Shown piece after piece: positions 50,497-62,208 of a stretch of 62,758 nucleotides of DNA. How positions within the stretch are numbered: the first letter of the stretch is position 1; every line of letters starts with the position of its first letter. The notes under the pieces were generated by a model. That model was given only the letters and a program-made list of their open reading frames with translations, was not told the origin of the DNA and searched no databases. The translations under genes were made by a program, and so were the position numbers. Origin of the DNA: Caulobacter sp. (GTDB lineage Bacteria > Pseudomonadota > Alphaproteobacteria > Caulobacterales > Caulobacteraceae); the NCBI GenBank assembly GCA_019636175.1, contig JAHBYC010000002.1, positions 1-62,758 of the forward strand. The letters run 5' to 3'.

Positions 50497-51768
50497 TCAA
50501 TGACGGCTCAGTTCAGCGCGACCGACGACCATGTGGTGAACCTCGTCGGGGCCGTCGGCGAACCGCAGATGGCGGACGTCGGTGTAGAGCTCGGCCAGCG
50601 GCGTCCATTGCGAGATGCCGGTGGCGCCGTGGATCTGGATCGCCTGGTCGATGATCTCGCAGACCTTTTCCGGGACCATGGCCTTGACCATGCTGACCCA
50701 GATGCGGGCCTCGCGATTGCCCAGCACATCCATGGCCTTGGCGGCTTTCAGCACCATCAGCCGCATGGCCTCGATCTCGATCCGGGCCCGTGACACCAGT
50801 TCGAGGTTCTTGCCCAGCTGGATCAGCGGCTTGCCGAACGCCACGCGGGTGGTCGCCCGCTTGACCATCAGGTCGAGGGCCCGTTCGGCCTTGCCGATGG
50901 AGCGCATGCAGTGGTGGATGCGGCCGGGGCCCAGGCGGACCTGGGAGATTTCAAAGCCCCGGCCCTCGCCCAGCAGGATGTTCTCCTTCGGCACCCGGAC
51001 ATTGTCGAGTTTGAGATGCATGTGGCCGCGCGGCGCATGGTCGTGGCCGAACACGTGCATCGGCCCCAGGATCTGGACCCCGGGGGTGTCCATGGGGATC
51101 AGGATCTGGGACTGCTGGAATTGCGCCGGCGCGTTGGGGCTGGTCTTGACCATGCAGATCATGATCTTGCAGCGCGGGTCGCCGGCGCCGGAGATGTAAT
51201 ATTTCTCGCCGTTGATCACCCACTCGTCGCCGACCAGTTCGGCGCGCGTCTCGATGTTCTTGGCGTCCGACGAGGCCACCCCGGGCTCGGTCATCGCATA
51301 GCAGGACCGGATCTCGCCATTCAGCAGCGGGGTCAGCCAGCGGGCCTTCTGTTCCGGCGTTCCGACCCGCTCGAGGACTTCCATATTGCCGGTGTCGGGG
51401 GCCGAACAGTTGAGGCTTTCAGAGGCCAGGGGGCTCTTGCCCAGTTCGGCGGCGATGTAGGCGTAATCGAGATTGGTCATGCCCTGGCCGATCTCGGAGT
51501 CGGGCAGGAAGAAGTTCCACAGGCCGGACGCCTTGGCCTTGTCCTTGGCGGTCTGCAGGAGCTCCAGTTGGCCCGGCGCCCAGCTCCATCGATCAGTCTT
51601 GTTCTCGCCCAGGCGATAGAACTCCTCGGTGATCGGCTCGACGTTCTCGGCGATGTGCTTTTTGACCGCCTCCAGCAGGGGCTTGGCCGATTCCGACATC
51701 GCGAGATTGTTGAGCTCGGCCTCGACGTCGATCTGGGCGTCGGCGGCGACTGCGGCGGTCTGGGTCAT
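50497..51768 (-). CDS. Acyl-CoA dehydrogenase family protein (ACAD10/11-like)
   Basis: 423 residues, longer than standard because of an N-terminal extension (VAADAQIDVEAELNNLAMSE). Family marks: WNFFLPDSEIGQGMTNLDYA, CYAMTEPGVASSDAKNIETR, WVINGEKYYISGAGDPRCKI and the FAD-binding IDQAIQIHGATGISQWTPLA, ending in LRFADGPDEVHHMVVGRAEL. This is the long-chain or branched ACAD10/11-like branch. It starts 28 bases or so after the stop of the Baeyer-Villiger-type gene and is probably in one operon with it, so it may handle the acyl-CoA produced downstream of that oxidation. Confidence 0.92.
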   Translation of the reverse strand: MTQTAAVAADAQIDVEAELNNLAMSESAKPLLEAVKKHIAENVEPITEEFYRLGENKTDRWSWAPGQLELLQTAKDKAKASGLWNFFLPDSEIGQGMTNLDYAYIAAELGKSPLASESLNCSAPDTGNMEVLERVGTPEQKARWLTPLLNGEIRSCYAMTEPGVASSDAKNIETRAELVGDEWVINGEKYYISGAGDPRCKIMICMVKTSPNAPAQFQQSQILIPMDTPGVQILGPMHVFGHDHAPRGHMHLKLDNVRVPKENILLGEGRGFEISQVRLGPGRIHHCMRSIGKAERALDLMVKRATTRVAFGKPLIQLGKNLELVSRARIEIEAMRLMVLKAAKAMDVLGNREARIWVSMVKAMVPEKVCEIIDQAIQIHGATGISQWTPLAELYTDVRHLRFADGPDEVHHMVVGRAELSRH

Positions 51769-51800
51769 GAACGGGGTCCGGTTCTGGAGGGGAATGATGC

Positions 51801-54241
<2,441 letters not shown>

Positions 54242-54269
54242 CCCTCACGCCTGGCTGAAGGACCCCGCC

Positions 54270-55187
54270 ATGAGCTTCGACACTCCCCTGGTGATCAGCG
54301 GCCCCCTGCGGGCGCCGCGGCAGATGCTGGCCGATCAGGAATATGGCGGCCACAGCTCCATCCACGACGACGCCATGGCCGAGAAGCTGGGGTTCCGGGC
54401 CGGCCCGATCGAAGGGCCGACCCACTTCAGCCTGTTTCCGCCGCTGCTGGAGAGGATCTGGGGCCAGGCCTGGTACGAGCGCGGCTGCATCTCGTCCCAC
54501 TATCTGAACATGGTGGTGGAGGGCGAGGAGGTGCGGGCCTTCGCCGAAATGCCGCCGCCGGGGGCGACTCGCACGCGAGTGTGGGCGGAAAAGGCCGACG
54601 GCACGCCGGTGCTGGAGGCCAGCGCCAGCATCGGCCCTGACCACGGCGAGACCCTGCTTGAGGGCCGGATGGCGGCCCTGCGGCCTGCGGGCGAGCTGTT
54701 GATCCTCGCCGACCTGCAGGTCGGGATGAAGGGCGCCGAGGACGAGCGGGTGCGGATGGAGCCCGACCAGAACATGGGCAAGCTCTATCCCTTCTCCCTG
54801 AACCAGAAGCTGGCGGTGATCACCGAGACCTCGCCCTGGTACAGCGACGGGGCGTCCTCGCCCTGGGGCCGGGCGATCATCCCGCTGGAGATGGTCAGCG
54901 TGCTGGCGGAATACTCCAGTCATGCGGCGAGGTTTCCCGTGAAGGGCCCGGCGGTCGGCCTGTTCGCCGACCAGGAGATCCGGATGATCAAGGGGCCGCT
55001 GTTCGTCGGCGAGACCTATCTGATCCGCCGCGAGATCGCCGCCCTGGCCCAGAGCAAGCGCACCGAATCCTACTGGGTGCGGACGCGGATCTTCGACGCC
55101 GCCGGAGAGACCCAGGTGGCCGAGATGCTGCTGAACCACGCGACCCTGAAGGACAGCTACGCCGGCTACGCCAAGGCGGAGGGCTAG
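54270..55187 (+). CDS. Double hot-dog fold protein (MaoC-like)
   Basis: 305 residues that read as two hot-dog halves. The first half has QEYGGHSSIHDDAMAEKLGF followed by RAGPIEGPTHFSLFPPLLER, similar to the MaoC hydratase helix region (GxxxxIH.D...A...GF). The second half is GRAIIPLEMVSVLAEYSSHA with VGLFADQEIRMIKGPLFVGE. Such proteins hydrate enoyl-CoA or act as thioesterases, but the catalytic Asp/His pair can only be suggested for the first half. It follows the GST gene and is convergent with the CoA-transferase gene 8 bases away. Confidence 0.7.
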   Translation: MSFDTPLVISGPLRAPRQMLADQEYGGHSSIHDDAMAEKLGFRAGPIEGPTHFSLFPPLLERIWGQAWYERGCISSHYLNMVVEGEEVRAFAEMPPPGATRTRVWAEKADGTPVLEASASIGPDHGETLLEGRMAALRPAGELLILADLQVGMKGAEDERVRMEPDQNMGKLYPFSLNQKLAVITETSPWYSDGASSPWGRAIIPLEMVSVLAEYSSHAARFPVKGPAVGLFADQEIRMIKGPLFVGETYLIRREIAALAQSKRTESYWVRTRIFDAAGETQVAEMLLNHATLKDSYAGYAKAEG

Positions 55188-55194
55188 ACGGCGG

Positions 55195-56379
55195 TCAGGT
55201 CGCGGCCTCGCCCATGGCGGCGATTTCCGCCAGCACCGCGTCGGTGTCCTGGCCAAGGCGCGGCGGGTCGCGGTGGATGGCGGCGGGCGTCTTCGAGAAC
55301 CGCAGGCCCGGTTTCATCGCCCGGTAAACGCCTTCCCCCTCGAGAACCCGCTCCTCGAACAGCGTCTTGCTGAGCTGTTCATCGGTGAAGATGTCGGTCG
55401 GGGCGTTGGCGCGCATGACCGGAATGGAGTGCTCCTTGCCGATCGCCATCCACTCGTCGGAGGTATGGGCCAGGGCCGCCTCGGCCATCATCGCGTAGTA
55501 TTCCGCCACCTTTTCCTTGCCGCTGGGCTTTGAGGTGAAGCGCTCGCTCTCGTAGGCCCCGGGTAGGCCGCCCAGCTCCATGAACCGCGCCGACTGGGTC
55601 GCGTTGGCGGGCATCACCGTGAGGTATCCGTCCTTGGTCCTGAACGGCTTGCGGTGCGGCGTGATGGTGGTGGTGTGGCCGAACTTGCCGGTCGGCGGAA
55701 CGAAGGTCTCGCCATAGAGATGCTCGGCCATGATGTAGCCGGTGAAGGTCTCCAGCATCGGCACGGCGACATACTGCCCCTCGCCTGCCTTCTCCTTGTG
55801 ACGCAGGGCGGCCAGGGTGGCGATCACCGCGAACAGTCCGCAGGTCTTGTCGGCCAGCAGCGAGGGGAGCGGGCGGAATTCCGCCTCCGGTTCGACCATC
55901 TGGCCCAGACCGCAGGCGCCGGCGGCGGACTGGATCAGGTCGTCGAAGGCCTGCAGCCCGGCGTAGGGGCCAGCGTCGTCGTAGCCCATGGCCTCGACAT
56001 AGACGATGTCCGGCTTGATCGCCTTGACCGCCTCGTAGGAGAAGCCGAGGCGGGCGATCGCCGACGGCCGCATGTTGTGGATGAAGATGTCGCCGGTGGT
56101 GATCAGCTTGCGCAGGGCCGCCTTGCCCTCCTCGGCCTTGAGATCGAGGACCACCGAGCGCTTGTTGCGATTGAAGGCCAGGAAGGAGGGGCCCATGTCC
56201 TTCGACACCGGGGCCTTGCCGGCGGTGCGCTGACGCTCGCCGGAGGGCTCCTCGATCTTGATGACGTCCGCGCCAAGGTCGCCCATGGTCTGGGTGGCGT
56301 ACGGCCCGAGCACGAACTGGGTCAGGTCGATGATCCGAACACCAGCCAGCGGCCCGGCGCGCCCTGTCTCATCCACCAT
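55195..56379 (-). CDS. Class III CoA-transferase (CaiB/BaiF family)
   Basis: About 394 residues. Moves CoA between carboxylic acids. The N-terminal GPLAGVRIIDLTQFVLGPYA, DLGADVIKIEEPSGERQRTA and FLAFNRNKRSVVLDLKAEEG are family marks. The catalytic Asp is in GLQAFDDLIQSAAGACGLGQ. ATG at 56379 is chosen because the region between it and the open frame start at 56754 is low-complexity Arg/Pro/Ser and overlaps the divergent amidohydrolase promoter. The likely substrate is the acid formed by the neighbouring oxidative enzymes; this is inference. Confidence 0.92.
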   Translation of the reverse strand: MVDETGRAGPLAGVRIIDLTQFVLGPYATQTMGDLGADVIKIEEPSGERQRTAGKAPVSKDMGPSFLAFNRNKRSVVLDLKAEEGKAALRKLITTGDIFIHNMRPSAIARLGFSYEAVKAIKPDIVYVEAMGYDDAGPYAGLQAFDDLIQSAAGACGLGQMVEPEAEFRPLPSLLADKTCGLFAVIATLAALRHKEKAGEGQYVAVPMLETFTGYIMAEHLYGETFVPPTGKFGHTTTITPHRKPFRTKDGYLTVMPANATQSARFMELGGLPGAYESERFTSKPSGKEKVAEYYAMMAEAALAHTSDEWMAIGKEHSIPVMRANAPTDIFTDEQLSKTLFEERVLEGEGVYRAMKPGLRFSKTPAAIHRDPPRLGQDTDAVLAEIAAMGEAAT

Positions 56380-56578
56380 GGTCTGCTCCCTGATCTGGTC
56401 GCCGGTCCGCGCGGCGCCTTCCGGCAAATAGAGGGGATTCCCCGGCGGCGAGTCAAACGCCCGTTCGACCCCGCAGGGCGCCAGGGGCCGACCGGAGCCG
56501 GCTGCCCTAGGGTCATACTTTCTGCCCGTCGTCGACTGGGCCATCATGGTGCGACAGGCGCGGCGAGGGAGAGACGCG

Positions 56579-58318
56579 ATGCATGATCTGGTGATCCGCA
56601 ACGGACGGGTGGTCGACGGCAACGAGACCCCGGCCTTCGAAGCCGACATCGCCATCGACAACGGCCGCATCGCCGCCATCGGCAAGGTCACCGGGCGGGG
56701 GCGTCGCGAGATCGACGCGGCCGGAAAGATCGTCACCCCCGGCTGGGTCGACATTCACACCCACTACGACGGCCAGGTGACCTGGGATCCCTATCTGTCG
56801 CCGTCCAGCTGGCACGGCGTGACCACCGCCATCATGGGCAACTGCGGGGTCGGCTTCGCGCCGGTGAAGCCCGACCGGCATGAATGGCTGATCGAGCTGA
56901 TGGAAGGCGTGGAGGACATCCCCGGCTCGGCCCTGGCCGAGGGCATCACCTGGGACTGGGAGACCTTCCCGCAATATCTCGACAGCCTGGATCGCCAGCC
57001 GAGGGTGCTGGACATCGCCGCCCAGGCGCCGCACAGCGCCATCCGCGCCTATGTGATGGGCGAGCGGGGCGCCCGAAACGAGGACGCGACGCCGGAGGAC
57101 ATCGACGCCATGGCGCGGATCGTCACCGAGGCGATGCAGGCGGGAGCGCTCGGCTTCTCGACCTCCCGCACCGTGGTTCACACCACCAAGGACGGCCAGG
57201 TCATGCCCGGCACGACCGCGGCCGCCGACGAACTGCTGGCAATCGGCAAGGCGGTGGCGGCGGTGGGTCCGGGCGTCTTCGAGATGTCGTCGGACATGGC
57301 CCCGGCCGAGGCGGAATTCGAATGGATGCGGGCCATGTCGATGGGGACCGGGGTCACCGTGACCTACAGCCTGCTGCAGTCGCCGATGAATCCGGAGAAC
57401 TGGAAGAGCCTGCTGAAGCTGACCGCAGAGGCCAACCGCCAGGGCGCCAGCATCGCCGCCCAGATCGCCTGCCGGCCGACCGGCCTGGTCCTGGGCTGGC
57501 GCAGCACCATCCACCCCTTCGTCGGACGTCAGACCTATCGCGACATCGCCGCCCTGCCCTTCGAGGCCCGGCTGGAGAAGCTGAAGGACCCGGCGGTTCG
57601 CGCGGCCATCCTGGCCGATCCCAGCAAGAAGATGGGGCCGCTGGGCGCGATCATGACCCAGGGCTTCGACCGCATGTTCCGCCTGGTTCAGCCGGACGGC
57701 GGCCTCGACTACGAGCCCCGCGCCGAGGATTCGATCGCCGCCATTGCCCGGGCCAGCGGCCAGTCTCCGGACGCGGTCGTCTATGACATGCTGATGGAGA
57801 ACGAGGGGCGCGGATACATCTACCTGCCCCTGCTGAACTACACCGAGTTCAGTTTCGACCACATCCACGCGATGATGCACGATCCCAACACCGTACTCAG
57901 CCTGTCGGACGGCGGCGCCCACTGCGGGGTGATCTGCGACGCCAGCTTCCCGACCTATATGCTGACCCACTGGGTCCGGGACCGGGCGCGCGGACCGCGC
58001 CTGCCGCTGGAAAAGGTGGTGTCGATGCAGACCCGCGACACCGCCCGGCTCTACGGCCTGAACGACCGGGGCGTGCTGGCGGTGGGGATGAAGGCGGACA
58101 TCAACGTCATCGACTTCGACCAGCTGGCCATCGAACCGCCGGAGATGGTCTTTGACCTGCCCGCCGATGGCCGCCGCATGATCCAGAAGGCGAGAGGCTA
58201 TGTGGCCACCGTCGTCAGCGGCGTGGTGACCTACAAGAACGGCCAGGCGACCGGCGAGATGCCGGGCAGGCTGATCCGGGGCCGGCAGGCGGCGGATGCG
58301 GCGATGGCGGCGGAATAG
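56579..58318 (+). CDS. N-acyl-D-amino-acid deacylase-like amidohydrolase
   Basis: About 579 residues. Amidohydrolase superfamily: metal motif HxH in [40 protein letters not shown] and [20 protein letters not shown] with the metal Asp. This matches the D-aminoacylase branch. SD GGGAGAG precedes the ATG at 56579, which is better than the frame start at 56546. No transporter adjoins it. The protein has no signal peptide and should be cytoplasmic. It is divergent from the CoA-transferase gene across about 200 bases of otherwise unremarkable promoter sequence. Confidence 0.9.
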   Translation: MHDLVIRNGRVVDGNETPAFEADIAIDNGRIAAIGKVTGRGRREIDAAGKIVTPGWVDIHTHYDGQVTWDPYLSPSSWHGVTTAIMGNCGVGFAPVKPDRHEWLIELMEGVEDIPGSALAEGITWDWETFPQYLDSLDRQPRVLDIAAQAPHSAIRAYVMGERGARNEDATPEDIDAMARIVTEAMQAGALGFSTSRTVVHTTKDGQVMPGTTAAADELLAIGKAVAAVGPGVFEMSSDMAPAEAEFEWMRAMSMGTGVTVTYSLLQSPMNPENWKSLLKLTAEANRQGASIAAQIACRPTGLVLGWRSTIHPFVGRQTYRDIAALPFEARLEKLKDPAVRAAILADPSKKMGPLGAIMTQGFDRMFRLVQPDGGLDYEPRAEDSIAAIARASGQSPDAVVYDMLMENEGRGYIYLPLLNYTEFSFDHIHAMMHDPNTVLSLSDGGAHCGVICDASFPTYMLTHWVRDRARGPRLPLEKVVSMQTRDTARLYGLNDRGVLAVGMKADINVIDFDQLAIEPPEMVFDLPADGRRMIQKARGYVATVVSGVVTYKNGQATGEMPGRLIRGRQAADAAMAAE

Positions 58319-58333
58319 CCGCCGCCATCATGC

Positions 58334-59992
58334 TCAGTTGGGCCAGTAGACGTATTCGTCTCCCGGCTTGAACGCATCGGCGCCAGTCTTGTCGACCGCG
58401 ATGGCCCCCTCGGTGACGAAGGGATAGAGCGGCTTGCGGGCGCCCGCCTGGTGGGCGTCGAGCAGCATCCGCATTTCCGCGACCTTGTCGGGCCGCGCCT
58501 CGGCCAGATTGTTTCGTTCGGTCGGATCGGCCGACAGATCATAGAGCCAGGCCTTCTTTGGCCGGTCGCTGACCTGCAGCTTCCAGCCGCCGGCCAGAAC
58601 CGATTTGTAGTAGGCGCTCTGCCAGAAGATCGGACGGTCGGCGGGGCGCGGGCCTTTGCCGGTCGCCAGGGGCGAGATATCGACGCCGTCGATGACCACC
58701 CCCTTTGGCAGGGCGGCGCCGGTCATTGAGGCCAGGGTCGGCATCAGGTCGATGTGGCTGACCGGCCAGGAAATCTGTTGCCCGGGCTTGATGTGGCCGG
58801 GCCAGCTGACGAACATCGGCACCCGCACCCCGCCCTCGAACAGCGTCATCTTCCAGCCGCGATAGGGCTGGTTGATTTCCGGCAGACCGATGTAGCCGGC
58901 GCCGCCATTGTCGCTGGAGAAGATGATGATGGTGTTGTCGGCCAGACCCTCCTGCTCGAGCTTGTCCTGGATGCGGCCGACGCTGCGGTCCAGCGCCCGG
59001 ATCATCGCCGCATAGACCCGCAGGCGATGGGGCTTGATGTCGCCAACAGCGTCGTAGTCCTCCTTGGTCGCCTGCAGGGGCGAATGGACGCCCCAGTGGG
59101 CGAGGTAGAGGAAGAATGGCCGGTTGCGGTTGGCCTCGATGACCTTCATCGACTCATCGGTCCACCAGTCGGTCAGATAACCGCCCGGCTCGAAGAAGGC
59201 GCCGTCGTTGTAGGAGGCGGCGAATTGCATGCGGGCCCAGAGGAACTTGTCGATTGGATCGAAGTCGAGCCGCGCCTCGACGCCGCGCGGGTCGCCCGCC
59301 GGCAGATAGAGGCCGTTGGCCATCAGCAGGCTCTCGTCGAAGCCCTGGGCGTTGGCCCCGAACTCCTTGCCGCCGCCCAGGTGCCACTTGCCGATATGGA
59401 CGGTGTGATAGCCCGCGCCCTTGAGCATCTCGGCGACCGTCACCTCCGACCCGGGCAGGCCCTGGCCGTCGAAGGCCGGAAGTTCGGCCTCGCGGTCCTC
59501 GTGCCAGATCACCGGCGGCTTTGACGATCCGGGCTCGTTCGAGAACATGGTCACCAGCTTGCCCATGCGCGGCGGCGTGGGGGTGAACTCGAAGCCGGTG
59601 CGCGTCGGATAGCGACCGGTCATCAGCATGGCCCGCGACGGCGCGCAGGTGGCGGTGCCCGAATAGGCCTGGGTGTAGACCGCGCTGCGGGCAGCCAGCC
59701 GGTCGATGTTCGGCGTCTTGACCCGCCCCCCGTCGACCCCGCCGCCGAAGGTGGAGATGTCGTTGAAGCCCAGATCGTCGGCGAGGATGAAGATGATGTT
59801 GGGCGGACGCTGGTCCAGCGGACGGGCCGGCGTCGCCGGCCCCTGCTGCCAGACGACGGGATGGTTCGGGCCGACATCCATCCGGTTTACCCGGGTGACC
59901 GCGAACAGAATGATGCTCTTGCGGTTGAAGTAGGCCAGGGCGCCGACGCCCACCACGACGACCAGCAGGCCGATGAGGATCTTCTTCAGCAT
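58334..59992 (-). CDS. Sulfatase (type I, formylglycine)
   Basis: 552 residues. A single N-terminal hydrophobic helix (KKILIGLLVVVVGVGALAYF) anchors or exports it. The sulfatase domain begins PNIIFILADDLGFNDISTFG with the metal Asp pair. The formylglycine motif C-x-P-S-R is in GTATCAPSRAMLMTGRYPTR, and further marks are YHTVHIGKWHLGGGKEFG and IIIFSSDNGGAGYIGLPEIN. It hydrolyses sulfate esters in the periplasm. A formylglycine-generating enzyme is not in the window, so maturation relies on one elsewhere. A well-defined operator overlaps its promoter. Confidence 0.93.
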   Translation of the reverse strand: MLKKILIGLLVVVVGVGALAYFNRKSIILFAVTRVNRMDVGPNHPVVWQQGPATPARPLDQRPPNIIFILADDLGFNDISTFGGGVDGGRVKTPNIDRLAARSAVYTQAYSGTATCAPSRAMLMTGRYPTRTGFEFTPTPPRMGKLVTMFSNEPGSSKPPVIWHEDREAELPAFDGQGLPGSEVTVAEMLKGAGYHTVHIGKWHLGGGKEFGANAQGFDESLLMANGLYLPAGDPRGVEARLDFDPIDKFLWARMQFAASYNDGAFFEPGGYLTDWWTDESMKVIEANRNRPFFLYLAHWGVHSPLQATKEDYDAVGDIKPHRLRVYAAMIRALDRSVGRIQDKLEQEGLADNTIIIFSSDNGGAGYIGLPEINQPYRGWKMTLFEGGVRVPMFVSWPGHIKPGQQISWPVSHIDLMPTLASMTGAALPKGVVIDGVDISPLATGKGPRPADRPIFWQSAYYKSVLAGGWKLQVSDRPKKAWLYDLSADPTERNNLAEARPDKVAEMRMLLDAHQAGARKPLYPFVTEGAIAVDKTGADAFKPGDEYVYWPN

Positions 59993-60028
59993 CCCGGCTT
60001 CCCCCGTTGCGGCGCCCCTGAGGACCGC

Positions 60029-60073
60029 CTGTCAATTAATTGGCACAATGAGTGCCATTAGTTGACAGGTCAA
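60029..60073 (-). promoter_or_regulatory. Promoter and nested operator of the sulfatase gene
   Basis: Outer arms CTGTCAA (60029-60035) and TTGACAG (60062-60068) and inner arms TGGCAC (60041-60046) and GTGCCA (60052-60057) are each perfect, sharing a centre within half a base. On the minus strand TTGACC (60073-60068) and CATTGT (60050-60045) are 17 bases apart, so the dyads cover the spacer and -10. This is the layout of a repressed promoter, for example a TetR- or GntR-type one. The regulator gene is not in the window. Confidence 0.65.
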
Positions 60074-60104
60074 GTCCCGAGAACGACTGGCGAGCCCCGG
60101 CTGC

Positions 60105-60767
60105 TCAGCCTCCGGTCAGTTTGGCCCTGGCCCGGGCCAGCAGGGCGCGGGCTTCGGCGCGGCGACCGCGATCGGCGACCTCGCGGCCCGGCCGGGGCGC
60201 GGCGGCGATGGATTTCTCCAGCGCCTTCACCGCGCCGGCCCAGTCCCCCTGCCGGAACAGGAAGTCACCATAGAAGAAGTTGCTGTCGATGCCGGCCGGA
60301 TTGGCGGCCAGACCCTTCCGAAGATAGCTGCGCGCCTTGTCCGCATCGCCGAACCCGACCGGAAATCCCGGCACCTGGGCGTAGAGAGAGCCCAGGCTGA
60401 CATAGACCGAACCATCGCCCAGCGCCCGGGGATTGATCCTCTCGGCCTTCTCCAGCAGGCCCTTCGCCTGTTTGGCCAGCGACAGGCCGCCCAGTCCGCC
60501 CTTGGCGCCGGCCTCGGTCGACAGGGAAATCGCCTCCCAGACCAAAGGCTCGGCGCGGTCGGGATGCTGCCGCGCCAAGGCGTCGGCTTCGGTTGCGAGC
60601 CTGGCGGCGCCGGCGGCGCGCGCGGTCTTGTCCGGGACTTCGAAGTTCACATGGTCCCAGCCGTGCGCCAGGGCGTCGATGCGCGCGTCGAAGCCGGGAT
60701 CGGCGGCCAGGACCGGGGCGGCGAACAGCCCCACAACGACGGCGGCGAGAATGGAAGCAAACTTCAT
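60105..60767 (-). CDS. Exported TPR-like protein
   Basis: About 220 residues with a signal peptide (KFASILAAVVVGLFAAPVLA). The mature part has TPR-like helices: PDRAEPLVWEAISLSTEAGA, LAKQAKGLLEKAERINPRAL, VYVSLGSLYAQVPGFPVGFG, ARSYLRKGLAANPAGIDSNF and GDWAGAVKALEKSIAAAPRP. It is likely a periplasmic scaffold or binding protein. It lies 20 bases after the SDR gene on the same strand, as the last gene of the right-edge operon. The ATG at 60767 starts the signal; the frame is open to 60791. Confidence 0.8.
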   Translation of the reverse strand: MKFASILAAVVVGLFAAPVLAADPGFDARIDALAHGWDHVNFEVPDKTARAAGAARLATEADALARQHPDRAEPLVWEAISLSTEAGAKGGLGGLSLAKQAKGLLEKAERINPRALGDGSVYVSLGSLYAQVPGFPVGFGDADKARSYLRKGLAANPAGIDSNFFYGDFLFRQGDWAGAVKALEKSIAAAPRPGREVADRGRRAEARALLARARAKLTGG

Positions 60768-60787
60768 GGGTCGGAATCCTTGATTGA

Positions 60788-61543
60788 TCATCTGGCGAAC
60801 ATCTCCCTGGCCTTGCGGTCATTGGCCGAAAGGGCCCGGTCGACGAGATCGGGAAGAATGGCGTTGAGGCGCACGAACAGGGCTTCGGGAAATCCCAGAT
60901 AGACTTCCCGCCGCCGCTGCCGCATGGCCCGGACGATGCGGGCGGCGATCCGTTCCGGCTCGTCCATGTTCATGTGGGTCAACCGGGCGAACTCCATCAC
61001 CGCCGGGGAATTCAAGGCGGTCCGCACGGCCCGGGGCGCGACATAGGTGACATCGACGCCGGCGCCAGACAGCTCCCGGCGCAGCGCCTGACTGAGCCCC
61101 CGGAGCCCGGCCTTGGCGCTGGAATAGGTGACGAAGTGGGCGAAGTTGATCGACCCGAAGATCGAGCCGACATTGACAATGTGGCCCTGCCCCCTGGCCT
61201 TCATGCCGGGAAGAACCGCCTGGGAGAGGCGGGCGGGCGCGACCAGGTTGACCATGTAGCTGGTGTACAGGTGGCCCGGGGACTGCGCCTCGAACGGGCC
61301 GAAGTGCTGAATGCCCGCCAGATTGACCAGAATGTCCCAGTTCCGGCGGGAGATTTCGGCCGCGGCGGCTTCCAGTCCCTCGGGGGACCCCAAATCATGT
61401 TTCAGGGTCTGCGCCGCGATTCCGGAGTCGACCCGGTCGAGCACAGTGACCCGCGCCCCCTCCGCGACCAGTTGCCGGCAGATCAGCGAGCCAAGTCCGC
61501 CCGCGCCGCCGGTGATCAGGATGTCCTTGTTCCTAAACGGCAT
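60788..61543 (-). CDS. SDR-family oxidoreductase (right-edge operon)
   Basis: About 251 residues. The cofactor motif is NKDILITGGAGGLGSLICRQ, the active site Ser and YxxxK are in GHIVNVGSIFGSINFAHFVT and YSSAKAGLRGL, and NLAG in LVNLAGIQHFGPFEA replaces the usual NNAG. The family often reduces or oxidises acyl-derived carbonyls. ATG at 61543 gives MPFRNKD and overlaps the stop of the diiron gene by 11 bases, so the genes are coupled. The longer frame to 61654 is Arg/Ser-rich shadow sequence. Confidence 0.9.
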   Translation of the reverse strand: MPFRNKDILITGGAGGLGSLICRQLVAEGARVTVLDRVDSGIAAQTLKHDLGSPEGLEAAAAEISRRNWDILVNLAGIQHFGPFEAQSPGHLYTSYMVNLVAPARLSQAVLPGMKARGQGHIVNVGSIFGSINFAHFVTYSSAKAGLRGLSQALRRELSGAGVDVTYVAPRAVRTALNSPAVMEFARLTHMNMDEPERIAARIVRAMRQRRREVYLGFPEALFVRLNAILPDLVDRALSANDRKAREMFAR

Positions 61544-62204
61544 CGGCGGTCTCCCGGACATGCGGGATCGACCGGAACACGCCGGCGAAGAGGTTGAACA
61601 CCGCCTGGGCGACCTCGATGATCGCGGCCTGGTCGTTCGGGTCCGCGACCTCATCCATCAACTGCTGGAAGAAGACCAGATGATCCTGATCCAGGGCGCC
61701 GTGAGAGGTCAGATAGCTGAAGCACTCGGGACCCAGGCCCAGGCTTTCGGCCACCGCCGAGGCGCCCTGGGTGGCGAGCCGGACGCTGGTTCCCTCCAGC
61801 ACCAGAACCATGCCGAAGAAGCCCATCGGATTGACCTGGTCGATATAGGCGTAGACGAAGTCGACCATGTCCTGGGTGGCGGGCCTGGGCAGGCCAAGGC
61901 GCACCGCCTCCGGGTCGCCGCCGCAATTGCGGATGTCGTTGAGAATCCAGGCCTCATGGCCGGTCTCTTCGGCAATGTAGTCATCCAGAGCCTGGCGGAA
62001 CCGCTCATGGGTGTCGGCCAGGCCCGCCCGGGCGGCCTGCATCAGCGGCACCGTATGCTTCACGTGGTGATAGGCTTCGGTGAGGTAGGCGATATAGGTC
62101 TCACGCGAGATGGCCCCGATCAGACCGTCCTGGATCTGCGGGACGGAGGCCAGTGTCTGCTGCCCGGCGGCGGTTTCTGTGATCAGTCGCTGAAAGAAGG
62201 TCAC
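61533..62204 (-). CDS. Haem-oxygenase-like diiron (HDO/TenA-like) protein
   Basis: About 223 residues, all-helical. Three segments carry candidate metal ligands of the haem-oxygenase-like diiron family: AYLTEAYHHVKHTVPLMQAA (Glu and His), DYIAEETGHEAWILNDIRNC (Glu and His) and HGALDQDHLVFFQQLMDEVA (Asp and His). This is the three-carboxylate/three-His type of set seen in enzymes such as UndA, BesC and CADD. The start is GTG at 62204, 4 bases after the stop of the adenylating enzyme gene; the frame open to 62399 is a shadow of that gene. It could oxidise or decarboxylate an activated fatty acid or amino acid. Activity is inference. Confidence 0.75.
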   Translation of the reverse strand: MTFFQRLITETAAGQQTLASVPQIQDGLIGAISRETYIAYLTEAYHHVKHTVPLMQAARAGLADTHERFRQALDDYIAEETGHEAWILNDIRNCGGDPEAVRLGLPRPATQDMVDFVYAYIDQVNPMGFFGMVLVLEGTSVRLATQGASAVAESLGLGPECFSYLTSHGALDQDHLVFFQQLMDEVADPNDQAAIIEVAQAVFNLFAGVFRSIPHVRETADAV

Positions 62205-62208
62205 GGGA

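Noticed and set aside
56380-56754. Upstream extension of the CoA-transferase gene
   Set aside because: The extension is Arg/Pro/Ser-rich, lies over the divergent gene's promoter and start, and the CaiB domain starts properly at 56379.
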